The notes beneath the pieces were generated by a model. It searched no databases, was not told where the DNA came from, and worked only from the letters and a program-made list of their open reading frames with translations. The translations under genes and the position numbers were made by a program. From Pleurodeles waltl (taxonomy: Eukaryota; Chordata; Amphibia; Caudata; Salamandridae), in the NCBI RefSeq assembly GCF_031143425.1, contig NW_027150031.1, positions 62,001 through 126,000 on the forward strand: DNA of 64,000 nt, written 5' to 3'. This document shows, in pieces, positions 34,498 to 44,378 of the stretch (the stretch's first letter is position 1; every line of letters starts with the position of its first letter).

Positions 34498-35616
34498 TTA
34501 ACAAATGTCATCTGCTGTACGTGGAGTGAGGCTGGGGCCGCGGGCAGACTCCGCCGAGTCGGAGTTTAACTCTGGGTCAGGATCTGTTTCTGATTGCCCA
34601 GATAAGGATGTCGGTGATGCGTTGGCAAATCGCAATGTAGACTCTAGCAATAGCGATCGTTCAACTCGCGATTGTTCAGGAGTAGGTTTGTTATCATGTT
34701 TACTGCGAGGTCTGCGTTTATCCCTTGGAGGTAGGCTTTTATCATTGGGTGGTAGTGGGTCAGCTAGTCCTTTTGCGTGAAGCCTTGTCCATGCGTCTTC
34801 AGGCGTAGAGAAAAATAAAGTGCGGGTATTGTCTTGTATGCGAAGTTTAGCGGGGAACAACAGGGAGTATTTGATATTGTGCTCTCTCAAACGCTCCTTG
34901 ATCCGGTAGAATGAGTTTCGTTTTTTTTGTACCTCTACTGTAAAATCCGGGTAGGCGGTTATTTGCGTGTTCTCAAAGTGCATTGGGCCTGTTTTTCGGA
35001 ATAGTTGCAGTATAAGGTCTCTATCACGGTAGTTCAGTAATTTTGCTATGAGGGGACGTGGATATGCACCCGGTGGTGGAAGTCTGCCCGGGACCCTGTG
35101 GGCGCGCTCTATGGAAAAGAACTTTGGGACATTATTTTTCAATACCGATTCCGTCAGCCATTTTTCGATAAAGAGTTCTGTACTGGGGCCCTCGACGCGT
35201 TCCGGAAATCCCACGAACCGGATGTTATTTCGACGCGATCTGCCTTCGGCTTCTTCGGCTCTGCGTTGAAGTGTCTCAACTTCTGCTTTTATAGCTCCCA
35301 GCTGTGACTTAACCTCAAGCATAGATGGTGTGAGGTGCAACGTGTCTTTTTCCAGCTCAGCGACCTTTTCTGCTAGCACCTGTTGGTCCGTGCGGAGCAA
35401 GTTAACATCTTCTGTGCTTGAGCCAATCTTCGCCTCCAAGGTTGTTTTAGTATCGAGTATGGCTTGTAGCACTTTTTCGAGTTGTGCTGAGTGCGTTTGC
35501 AATGTCCCTTCCATTTTCTGAAGGGCTTGATATGTGTTTGAGGCCCCGGATGATAGAGGCGGCGTAGCAGAGTCCATGGTTCCAGGGGGCGCTCGTGGAG
35601 TCTTTGGTTTTCCCAT
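34498..35616 (-). CDS. L1-B ORF1 protein, RNA-binding chaperone
   Basis: 372 codons without interruption. The protein coats element RNA as trimers and acts as a nucleic-acid chaperone. Visible are a Pro/Ser-rich N-terminus, a coiled coil at about 28-110 (LEKVLQAILDTKTTLEAKIG, EVETLQRRAEEAEGRSRRNN), the RRM-type segment NNIRFVGFPERVEG at about 115-128, and the C-terminal ERAHRVPGRLPPPGAYPRPL with the RAHR signature, then a Lys/Arg-rich tail (PPRDKRRPRSKHD). Length and order are normal for L1 ORF1p (Transposase_22 family). Start MGKPKTPRAPPG chosen because the frame is closed upstream. Confidence 0.92.
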   Translation of the reverse strand: MGKPKTPRAPPGTMDSATPPLSSGASNTYQALQKMEGTLQTHSAQLEKVLQAILDTKTTLEAKIGSSTEDVNLLRTDQQVLAEKVAELEKDTLHLTPSMLEVKSQLGAIKAEVETLQRRAEEAEGRSRRNNIRFVGFPERVEGPSTELFIEKWLTESVLKNNVPKFFSIERAHRVPGRLPPPGAYPRPLIAKLLNYRDRDLILQLFRKTGPMHFENTQITAYPDFTVEVQKKRNSFYRIKERLREHNIKYSLLFPAKLRIQDNTRTLFFSTPEDAWTRLHAKGLADPLPPNDKSLPPRDKRRPRSKHDNKPTPEQSRVERSLLLESTLRFANASPTSLSGQSETDPDPELNSDSAESARGPSLTPRTADDIC

Positions 35617-36526
35617 TAGGTGGTTTTTATGCGATGCTGTTGTTGGTCTTTGGATTTAACGTTGCGTTGCTTGATTTTATCGCATTGGCTAGGTGCTTTG
35701 ATGCTGGTAGCGTGATTAAAATGGTGCAGAAAGGTTTAGCTGCGCTTCAGCGCTTGAGGGTGTCAGGCGGTCCGCTCTTTTCCTACCTCACACTTACTGG
35801 TAGGTGCCTCTTGGATCAGTCGCTTCTACAGTTTGTTACTAGTTGTGTTCCTGTTGATTTCTTACATTGATATAGTATTTTCTTTTCTCTGGCCTTCCAA
35901 CTTGGCTTAACATTTCTTTGTTTGCCCCTACTGTGATGGGCTGTTTTGTTCCCTCGTGGCTACAACCACAGGTGGTTAAAGCCTGGGCTAGCCTTTCAAT
36001 TGCCCTTATTTCTATGTGACTGGTAGCCTCCTGGTTATTGCCCTGGTTAACTGATAGCCCACAAGTCTTGTAGAGGAGTACAGGAGAGTTATGTAGTGCC
36101 TGTGCAGCCGTCGTATCAACTGCCGGCCGCAGTACCGATGGAGCGAGGCCCCCGAGGCGAAGCAGTAGCGCAGACAAGCCGCCACTTACCGCCTACGGGG
36201 ATCCCCGACCCTCCGCACGGTCGCGGCCCCAGCCGCACCTCCTTTTTGATGCAGTCAGCGCTCGGTCTCCTCCCAGTATGGTCGCGCGGCGGTAATGGCC
36301 GCCCCGAGCGCTCCGAGCGCTCCACGGATCAAAAGCGAGCCGAGCGCCCCAGGCAGCTCCCTCGCCGCTCTGCTCGCCACCGCTCCCGCCACGCTGGTTT
36401 CACGGCTGGGGGGGATGGTTCACGGCCCCGCAGCGGGTCAAGGGTCTTTGTAGAGGATTATTATTTTAGGCCGGGTCGGAGCTGCGATTTATGTGTCCGA
36501 CCCGGTCGCCATCTTGGACACGCCCC
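35617..36526 (-). promoter_or_regulatory. L1-B 5' UTR / internal promoter region
   Basis: 910 bases upstream of ORF1. The outer 430 bases (36100-36526) are CpG-rich. The first transcribed bases contain CAAGATGGCG, a YY1-type site placed like the one in mammalian L1 5' UTRs. Promoter function is inferred from position and composition. A + strand frame at 36096-36566 reflects base composition only. Confidence 0.65.
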
Positions 36527-36885
36527 AAATGAAAACTTTCTTATTCAAGTACTTTCCTTTACATGAGAATCAGAAAAACATTCTGACTAAATTTTAAACC
36601 AGTCATATAAATCCTTTTTTGAGAATGCATACTAGGACCATACAATATTGCATCTAGAAACTCTGATCTTCTACGTACTCTTAAAATGTTTCAACACAAA
36701 TTGCGCATATTGTAGATTTATATATATATATATATATATAGTAAACACCATAAAAGGATTGTGCACCATGAATAACACAATATGGATTCAGGAAAAACAA
36801 ATCACATAACTTGTCAACTCGAATATTACATGATAAATATCTTAGAATAGTGGCATACAATAAACAACATGAATTAAACTCGAGG

Positions 36886-37410
36886 AGAGAATCGTGCGTC
36901 TTACCGATTCGAGTGTCACCATGTAAAAAGCAAAGAAATGGTAGTACGCAATGAATATCAAAGTCAAATCATCAGTAAACGAATCGCGCATCTTGCTGAT
37001 TCGTAAACCATGATGTAAATGCCAAGAAATAACAGCTCACAATGAATAACAAGATCAAAGTACAATGAAACGAATCGCGCGTCTTTTGCCGATTCTTAAG
37101 CCACCATGTAAATGTCAAAAAATGGTAGTGCGCAATGAACAACAAGGTTAAAGCACCATGAAATGAATCGTGCGTCTTGCCGATTTTTAAGCCACCATGC
37201 AAATGTCAAGAAAAGGTAGCGCGCAATGAATAACAAGGTTAAAGCACCATGAAACGAATCCCGCGTCTTGCTGATTCGCAAGCCACCATACAAATGTCAA
37301 GGAATGGTAGCGCGCAATGAATAACAAGATTAAATCAGCATGAAATGAATCGCGCGTCTTGACGATTCGTAAACCACCATACAAATGTCAAGAAATGGTA
37401 GCGCGCAAAG
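36886..37410. repeat. 91 bp tandem repeat in Gypsy 3' LTR, six units
   Basis: Units start with GAATCGCGCGTCTTGCCGAT-type sequence near 36888, 36979, 37071, 37163, 37255 and 37346 and end with TAGCGCGCAATGAATAACAA. CpG sites within the core (CGCGCG) are variably decayed to CG/TG/CA. The short - strand frames of 65-76 codons here are repeat translations. Confidence 0.93.
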
Positions 37411-37859
37411 TAATCTGTTAATCATTAAAGTATTAAGCCAAGAATATGAAAGGTCTCGATAACGGCGTCGAGAGGCCAGCCCAACCACCGTCTTACTGCC
37501 CAGAACATGGATCACCAATGAAGAATGAAAGGCAGAGGCCTGGAAGATCAAATAGGCCACCGGGACAGGAGCTCAGGAAGTAGCAGCTGCTCTGCACCGG
37601 GACCTCTAAATAGTGAGCACTTGGAGCTGGGCTGGCTCCCTTTTATTGAGTCTTGGCCCAGCCCACAACCACACCCAGGCATGCTGCAGGGAAAGTCTCT
37701 GGAAGGCCCTGGAAAGGGACCACACCCTAACACACTCTGAAAGCCTGCAGCAATACATTGCAAATGAACAGTATTTGTATACACATTAAAAATAAGTCTT
37801 CAGGATTAAACTCTGCAATGCAAAAGGTTAAACAACAACATATCAGCACAATGCATAAA

Positions 37860-38537
37860 TTACGTTGTTTTGGGAGTGCTGGGTTTTTGCATTCTAGTCG
37901 CCAATAGTGCGCGCACTGCCCTGGTGTTGACAGTACTTCCCTCTCCCAGACGGGCTCTAGGGCCTGGTTTGCCTGGATTAAGACGATGAAAGCGTCTCAC
38001 AAGTACTGGAGCATGAACATCAGATGCGGAAACCCATGAGTTACTTTCAGGACCATAACATTTCCATGAGATTAAGTACCATGGATCACGCCCTCTCAGT
38101 TTAGAATCCAACACTTTCTTAACTTCGTATTCTTCTTCCCCTTGTACTAGAACAGGAGCTGGATGAGGGTGGGCCTTTTGGACTGCCTTCTTCAAGAGGG
38201 AAGTGTGGAACACTGGATGAATCTGTAAGGATCTGGGCAATTGTAATTGTAGTTTATAGGTCACCGGATTGATTTGCTGGAGGACAGTGTAAGGACCTAT
38301 GAATTTGGGGTTAAACATGTGCTTCTTCTTGAAATCTATATTTTTTGTGGAAAGCCACACTTTGTCACCTGGTTGATATTGTGGCCGCTCACAATGTTTC
38401 TTGTCATAATGCCTTTTGTATTTTTGTTTGGCTTTTTCTAAATGCTGTTGAATCAGTTTCTGGGTTTGATGCAAATGCTGAATGGTTTCTGACACAGCTG
38501 GAGTAAGAGAACTTTCTTGAGGAATTGTGATGGGCAA
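37860..38537 (-). pseudogene. Gypsy integrase C-terminus with chromodomain
   Basis: Contains KYKRHYDKKHCERPQYQPGD and KVWLSTKNI (the GPY/F-like and SH3-like part with FIGPYTVLQQINPVTYKLQL), then YEVKKVLDSKLRGRDPWYLI and SWKCYGPESNSWVSASDV, a chromodomain that in this clade directs integration to marked chromatin. This assigns the element to the chromovirus branch of Gypsy. The frame runs on into the 3' LTR and ends at 37860. Same frame as the upstream integrase core, separated by a stop at 38613. Confidence 0.9.
37936..37947 (-). promoter_or_regulatory. Gypsy polypurine tract
   Basis: GGGAGAGGGAAG on the - strand lies 3 bases upstream of the 3' LTR start (37932). Priming site for plus-strand DNA synthesis by position and composition. 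Confidence 0.8.
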
Positions 38538-38612
38538 GGTGTCAGGATGATAGCCTAATAAACCAAAAAACGGTGTAACGCCAATAGAAGTGTGGAATGA
38601 GTTATTGTAGGC

Positions 38613-39257
38613 TTACTCAGCTAACCAGAGCATAGATGTCCAAGAATGAAGTGCCTTTTCAGCGTAGGCACGTAGGTATTGTTTCAAAGTCTGATTTAGT
38701 CTCTTCGTTTGACCATCTGTTTGAGGATGGTGACTAGTAGATAGTGTAGATGTCACTTGGAGTGTTTTACACCATGTCTTCCAGAAATTGGATGCAAATT
38801 GCGACCCCCGATTGGAGAGGATAACTTTTGGCAGTCCATGATAACTTTTACTGACCACTCTGTTCAGTAAAATAGTTGCCAAATCACTAGAAGTGGGCAA
38901 TTTCTTACAGGCAATGAAATGTCCATATTTCGTGAGACTATCTACTACCACCAGAATTACTGAATGCTGTTGAACCACTGGCAGTCCGGTAATAAAGTCT
39001 AAAGAAATGTGTTCCCATAGAAGACTTGGGGTTGGAAGTGGATGTAACAATCCTTTTGGTTCTGAATGACTTGTTTTAGTGAGAGCACAGACTTCACAGT
39101 TGTTTACCATTGCTTTTACATCTTTTGTTAGGGTAGGCCACCAAAAATAGCGTTGGATCAGTTCAAGAGTTTTAGGAGTACCTGGGTGGCCTGCCGTAGG
39201 TATAACGTGCAACCAATAAAACACTATCTTGCGAAGTTTGGTAGTGGGTTCAAACAA
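38613..39257 (-). pseudogene. Gypsy integrase zinc-binding and catalytic core
   Basis: VIPTAGHPGTPKTLELIQRY with NNCEVCA gives the HHCC zinc-binding region. The core shows LDFITGLP (first Asp present), then LSNRGSQFAS where Asn stands in the position of the second catalytic Asp, then TDGQTKRLNQTL where Lys stands in the position of the catalytic Glu. Two of three metal ligands are therefore changed, so the domain cannot be active. Stop at 38613 ends the frame before the chromodomain part. Confidence 0.9.
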
Positions 39258-40241
39258 ACGAGCTTCGTGAAAGGGTAGTCCTTGCTTGATTGACCTGATT
39301 GATTGATTGCTCTGGAGGCTTGAAATGCAGGCAATGCGGTAGACTCTTGGCGGGACAAGGCGTCAGCTTTGCGATTCTCTTTACCAGGCCGGAAGGTTAC
39401 TACAAAATTCAAATTCGGCAAAAAAAAGCATCCAGCGTAATTGCCGAGGAATCAAAAGTCTGGCGGAACTCATGAATTGAAGATTACGATGATCAGTATA
39501 TACTGTGACAGTGTATTTGGCACCCAACAAATGATGTCTCCATTCTTTAAAGGCGTCACGAATCACCAGAAGCTCTTTTTCAGCAATGACATAGTTCTGT
39601 TCGGCTTCGTTCAACTTCCGAGACATATAAGCTACAGGATGGAGTTGACCAGTATCTTTATTTCATTGCGATAAGACGGCTCCTATTGCTACATCTGAAG
39701 CATCAGCTTCCACTATGAAAGGTCGATTATCATCAGGATGAGTCAAGACTGTGGCAGTGGAGAAAGCTTCCTTCAAAGTAGAGAAGGCTTGGTCAGCTCC
39801 TGGGGACCATACAAACTTTTCTTTCTTTCTTAATAGTTTAGTGATTGGAGCCACTGTCTGGGAGAAATGATTTATGAACCTCCGGTAAAAATTTGCAAAC
39901 CCCAGGAAACATTGTACATCAAGGACAGTCTTTGGGGTGAGCCAATCGGATACTGCTTTTACTTTCTTTTCTGCCATCACCATACCTTGAGGGGTAAGAA
40001 TAACCCCTAAAAACTCAACTGTGGTAACATGAAACTCACACTTGGTTAGTTTGCAATATAAATGGTGTTTTCGAAGGGCTGCAAGAATTTTCTTGACATG
40101 TTGGACATGTTCGTTTTCATTGTCTGAGTAGATCAAAATGTCATTGATGTATACTATGGCAAATATGTTGAGGTACTCTCTAAGAACGTCATTCAAGAAA
40201 AATGTAAATGCTGCTGGAGCATTACACAGACCAAAAGGCAT
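39224..40241 (-). pseudogene. Gypsy reverse transcriptase C-part and RNase H
   Basis: Frame 40241-39663: MPFGLCNAPAAFTFFLNDVL, the catalytic box as YIND in FAIVYINDILIYSD (first Asp of the usual pair replaced by Asn), VEFLGVILTPQGMVM, and the RNase H start VEADASDVAIGAVLSQ. Stop at 39663; same frame continues 39626-39381 with RKLNEAEQNYVIAEKELLVI and VYTDHRNLQF. A shift at an A run (about 39416-39424) moves to 39421-39224 with RPGKENRKADALSR, the RNase H end, then the frame returns. RT and RNase H order is standard for Gypsy. Confidence 0.9.
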
Positions 40242-40328
40242 GACGGTGTATTAAAAAATGCCATATCTTGTCTTGAACGCTGTTTTCCATTCATCACCCT
40301 CTCTCATTCTGACCAAATGATAAGCACC

Positions 40329-41432
40329 TCAAAGGTCAAGCTTCATGTAGATTTTTGCTCTCTTTACTTGTTCCAATAAGACCGGAATTAGGGGTAAAGG
40401 ATATTTATTCTTGATGGTGACTTTGTTCAATCCCCTATAGTCGATACAAGTTCGAAGTTCTCCATTAGCTTTTGAAACAAAAAACAAAGGCGAAGCTGCA
40501 GGAGACTTAGAGGGGCGAATGAAACCATTCTCCAAAAATTTATCTAGGTATTTTCGTAAATGTTGATTTTTATGTTCTGACAGGGCATACACACGACAGT
40601 TGGGAAGTATCGCACCTGGGGCTAGATCAATTTGACAGTCATAAGATCTATGAGGAGGTAGGGTTTCTGCTCCTTTCTCATCAAATACATCTTTGTAAGA
40701 TGAATACTGTTTGGGCAGCTGAATGTCTTTCTCCGCGGCAGTAGCTATGTAAGAGTTGCAGACTTTTAGTACTTGAATCTTTTGGAGACATTGTTCTTTA
40801 CATAGCGCAGATGAGAACATGAGTTTTCGTTCTGCCCAATTGATCTCTGGATTGTGATGAGTTAGCCATGGCAAGCCGAGGATAATCCCATATTGGGGAG
40901 CATGGATCACGTCAAGAATGATTTTCTCTTTATGTTTCTTTCTTTGATTCTTATCTTCACAAATCATCGACAAGGGGATAGTCTGAAGATTTACTGGACC
41001 TCCAGTCAAGAGTTTTCCATCGACTGCCTGGATGATTTCTAGGGTCTTCTTTTCAATACATGGGATCCCCCATGCACAAACCAATTGGACATCAACAAAG
41101 TTCCCAGTAGCCCCAGAATCGACTAGAGCTTTTTTGAAATAGATCTTTTTCTTGACCTGAACTCTTATTTCCAGTTTAAGATGTCTAGATTGTGAAGGGT
41201 CCACGGTGACACCCAAGAGCAACCCTTCTCTGCATCTTGGGTGTTTTAGTTTTTCCAACTCGACTGGTGCATTGGCTGCTACCTTCTGAACTGGACCTTG
41301 CTTGTTCTTTGGTTTGATTGGACAATCTTTGGCAAAATGACCCTTCCGACCAAAATAAAGACATTGTCCATTTTTTCTGCGTAAGTCCTTTTCATCTTTG
41401 GTCAAAGGTCTTCTGATGGTTCCAATTTCCAT
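40329..41432 (-). pseudogene. Gypsy knuckle, protease and reverse transcriptase N-part
   Basis: Starts just after a stop that separates it in frame from gag. CLYFGRKGHFAKDC is a CCHC knuckle with Phe in place of the second Cys. ALVDSGATGNFVD is the aspartic protease active site. The RT N-terminus follows: NGFIRPSKSPAASPLFFVSK, RTCIDYRGLNKVTIKNKYPL, then a stop at 40329 within the LDL block. In-frame homology resumes at 40241. Confidence 0.92.
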
Positions 41433-41444
41433 CGGTTCCGGCGT

Positions 41445-42272
41445 TCACTCTTTCGGAGTTTTTGAGTCTCTGTTATCATGAACACGCCATGAATATTTTT
41501 CAATCTTGTTGCGCGTTCCTTTACGTTCTGCTAAACGATGATCAAGCCTCAAGACAAGGTTTATTAATTCTTGGCAGTCTGTAGGTTTTGGGTTGATTTG
41601 CGCTAAGATATCTTTTAGTTCCTCTTTGAGTCCCTTGTAAAACAAGACTGCTTGTTTTTCTTCAGGCCAGGATGTCTCGGCAACCAGCCTGTTAAAGTTG
41701 GCTAAATACGACACTAGGTCTTGATTCCCTTGGCGTGAATCTAATAATTCACGATCTGCTGACTGTGTTACAGTTCTACAATCAAAAACTCTCTCAAACT
41801 CACAAACAAAATTTCTCCAGTTGTACAACAAGGGACTATTTTTACACACAAGAGGAATTGCCCAAGTAGCTGCATCCCCAGCCAAATATGATAACAAGAA
41901 AGCTACTTTGGACTGGGCATCGGGGAAAGAATGTGGTCTGCAGGTGAAGTGTAGTCCCACTTGAACCAGGAAAGATTGCGCTTTCAAAGCGTCACCTGAG
42001 AAACGTTCTGTGGGAGCTAAAGGAATTGCGGAAGGAACATTTAGGGATATGTTTGTTGGATTACTTCCAGAAGCCTGAGAAGAAGTACCTGGCCAGGACA
42101 CACCCGTGGGACTTTGTTCCTTCTTCTCTACCTTATCTTGCAACTGACTCACTCTCTCAGCTAAGCTAGTTGTCAAATGTTTGGATGATACCACCTCTGT
42201 CTGGAGCTGGGTGATAGCCTTGACTAACTCGTCCAGCGTGGACCTGTAGTAAGAAAAAGGTTTAGAACACAC
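41445..42272 (-). pseudogene. Gypsy gag
   Basis: 275 codons. A coiled-coil-like N-terminus (LDELVKAITQLQTEVVSSKH, ERVSQLQDKVEKKEQ) is followed by the retrotransposon gag fold: PTERFSGDALKAQSFLVQVG, AFLLSYLAGDAATWAIPLV and YLANFNRLVAETSWPEEKQA. The first ten codons lie inside the 5' LTR sequence, next to a deletion junction at 42245, so the true start has been lost and this ATG is accidental. Ends at TGA 41447-41445 and continues in frame into pol. Confidence 0.88.
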
Positions 42273-42608
42273 AATATGAAAATTATATCTCCTGAAATCA
42301 ATACTAGACTATGATTCTAAGCATAGTCGTTCTGAAAACATGAACAATCTACAAATTAAGTTTAAAATGACTAAGTTTCAAGATGGCCGGATACCTGTTA
42401 GGGAATCAAGATGGATTAAATTAAAACTTTCTTATTCAAGTACTTTCCTTTACATGAGAATCAGAAAAACATTCTGACTAAATTTTAAACCAGTCATATA
42501 AATCCTTTTTTGAGAATGCATACTAGGGCCATACAATATTGCATCTAGAAACTCTGATCTTCTGTGTACTCTTAAAATGTTACAACACAAATTGCGCACA
42601 TATGGTAG

Positions 42609-42610
<2 letters not shown>

Positions 42611-42650
<40 letters not shown>
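42611..42650. repeat. (TA)n microsatellite
   Basis: About 20 TA units; the matching tract in the 3' LTR (36719-36740) has about 11. Confidence 0.95.
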
Positions 42651-42652
<2 letters not shown>

Positions 42653-42794
42653 AACACCATAAAAGGATTGTGCACCATGAATAACACAATATGGATTCAG
42701 GAAAAGCAAATCACATAACTTGTCAACTCGAATATTACATGATAAATATCTTAGAATAGTGGCATACAATAAACAACATGAATTAAACTCGAGG

Positions 42795-43240
42795 AGTGAA
42801 TCGTGCGTCTTGCCGATTCGAGTGTCACCATGAAAAAAGCCAAGAAATGGTAGTACGCAATGAATATCAAAGTCAAATCATCATTAAACGAATCGCGCGT
42901 CTTGCTGATTTGTAAACCACAATGTAAATGCCAAGAAATAACAGCTCACAATGAATAACAAGATCAAAGTACAATGAAACGAATCGCGCGTCTTGCCGAT
43001 TTTGAAGCCACCATGCAAATGTCAAGAAATGGTAGCGCGCAATGAACAACAAGGTTAAAGCACCATGAAACGAATCACGCGTCTTGCTGATTCGCAAGCC
43101 ACAATACAAATGTCAAGGAATAGTAGCGCGCAATGAATAACAAGATTAAATCAGCATGAAACGAATCGCGCGTCTTGCCGATTCGTAAACCACCATACAA
43201 ATGTCAAGAAATGGTAGCGCGCAAAGTAATCTGTTAATCA
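42795..43240. repeat. 91 bp tandem repeat in Gypsy 5' LTR, five units
   Basis: Units at about 42797, 42886, 42978, 43070 and 43161, same family as the six units in the 3' LTR. One unit fewer than its sister. Confidence 0.92.
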
Positions 43241-43748
43241 TTAAAGAATTAAGCCAAGAATATGAAAGTTCTCGATAACGGTGTCGGGAGGCCAGCCCAA
43301 CCACCGTCTTACCGCCCAGAACAAGGATCACCAATGAAGAATGAAGGGCAGAGGTCTGGAAGATCAAATAGGCAACCGGGACAGGAGCTCAGGAAGTAGC
43401 TGCTGCTCTGCACCGGGACCTCTGAATAGTGAGCACTTGGGATTGGGCTGGCTCCCTTTTATAGAGTCTTGGCCCAGCCCACAACCACACCCAGGCATGC
43501 TGCAGGGAAAGTCTCTGGAAGGCCCTGGAAAGGGACCACACCCTAACACACTCTGAAAGCCTGCAGCAATACATTGCAAATGAACAGTATTTGTAAACAC
43601 TTTAAAAATAAGTCTTCAGGATTAAACTCTGTAATGCAAAAGGTTAAACAACAACATATCAGCACAATGCATAAATTACGTTGTTTTGAGAGTGCTGGGT
43701 TTTTGCATTCTAGTCGCCAATAGAGCGCACACTGCCCTGGTGTTGACA

Positions 43749-44169
43749 AAACTACATAACCCATAGCCCCTCATGCTCTCATTCCCATCCACCAATCCCC
43801 TGCGAGCTAACCCTGCAAAAGTCCATAACGCTCTCATTACTTCCTAGTTCTTAGTAGACTTGAGTTCTTAACTGCTTATAAACTGATAATAAACATACAA
43901 TATCTGATGTTTAACTGGATATCTCCAACGGACCAATGATAATCTTTCTGGACACTTGGACTACAAGAAACTTGTCCATAAGAAATTGGACACCCGTCCT
44001 CATTCCGTCTTTCGATCGGAACCTAAAACCATAAAAGGTTGCCATTAATCTGACTATTCTCAGTAACTTTAAAGATGGGAGGGTGAATTATTATACATTA
44101 GCAAACAGTTATATTTAAACATCTCAATATTTGCCAATTATACCTTAGCCGCAATTGTTGTATGTTATC
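43749..44169 (-). repeat. DIRS-B 3' terminal repeat, inner piece
   Basis: Starts with the duplicated AAACT. ACCAATCCCCTGCGAGCTAA (43790-43809) is the inverse of 51247-51266 in the opposite terminal repeat. Non-coding. Confidence 0.8.
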
Positions 44170-44310
44170 CTCTTGGGATCACATAAACCAGGGTTCGATA
44201 ATCCTTGCCTTCGTGTCCTTAATAGAATTGAAAATTCTTGCCACGTAAGCTAGCAAATGTTTCATTCTGTGTCAGGACCTGAGCCTCAGATTATGCTTGT
44301 TTAAAGCAGG
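44170..44310 (-). repeat. DIRS-B internal complementary region
   Basis: CTTCGTGTCCTTAATAGAAT is inverse to the outer left end (28650-28680), and GGACCTGAGCCTCAGATTAT is inverse to the outer right end (51385-51405, ATAATCTGAGCTTCAGGTCC). The two lie side by side here, so this block is complementary to both termini placed end to end. Confidence 0.85.
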
Positions 44311-44378
44311 TCAATTACTACTGATGCAACACCCACCACTGATTTATAATAGAACTGTTTCAAAGTAGAAGCAGAAGA

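Larger units (their letters stand above)
29741..36526 (-). mobile_element. L1-type LINE L1-B, full-length-looking
   Basis: 6786 bases on the - strand: 5' UTR (36526-35617) starting GGGGCGTGTCCAAGATGGCG, ORF1 (35616-34498), spacer, ORF2 (34050-30205 with one stop), 3' UTR (30204-29760), and a poly(A) tail seen as T at 29741-29759. It is flanked by the 16 bp direct repeat AAATGAAAACTTTCTT (29725-29740 and 36527-36542), and the sister Gypsy LTR has the unoccupied site near 42423-42433. Target-primed insertion at a T-rich site fits L1 biology. It is the least damaged element in the window. Confidence 0.95.
28762..37932 (-). repeat. Gypsy 3' LTR, interrupted twice
   Basis: LTR sequence is in three blocks: 28762-28986, 29617-29740 and 36527-37932. 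The blocks are separated by a MITE and an L1, and each joint is intact in the sister LTR at 42245-43748. It includes a (TA)n tract at 36719-36740, six 91 bp repeat units, and ends with the integration-type TG...CA. Confidence 0.93.
28762..43748 (-). mobile_element. Gypsy (Metaviridae-type) LTR retrotransposon with chromodomain, nested insertions
   Basis: LTRs 28762-37932 (3', carrying a MITE and an L1) and 42245-43748 (5', shortened). Termini are TGTCAGAG ... GTTGACA, flanked by the 5 bp duplication AAACT. The internal 4.3 kb codes gag, CCHC-like knuckle, protease, RT, RNase H, integrase and chromodomain in one frame with several stops. A purine tract (37936-37947 on the - strand) abuts the 3' LTR. 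No env-like frame. The net 3' LTR length without insertions is about 1736 bases, matching the 5' LTR once its 157-base deletion and one missing 91 bp unit are counted. Confidence 0.95.
42245..43748 (-). repeat. Gypsy 5' LTR, missing its inner 157 bases
   Basis: Homologous to the 3' LTR from TGTAGTAAGAAAAAGG (42245; matches 28919) to GTTGACA (43748; matches 37932). The part of the 3' LTR at 28762-28918 has no counterpart here: the LTR joins gag directly. So the R/U5 end and primer-binding site were removed by one deletion. It retains single TAT at the MITE site and an unoccupied L1 site, and so dates both insertions after Gypsy integration. Confidence 0.92.

Noticed and set aside
36096..36566. 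156-codon + strand frame
   Set aside because: Antisense to the CpG-rich L1-B 5' UTR; Arg/Pro-rich composition only.
37860..42272. Complete, potentially active Gypsy polyprotein
   Set aside because: Stops at 41445, 40329, 39663, 39381 and 38613, changed RT and integrase active-site residues, and loss of the primer-binding site.
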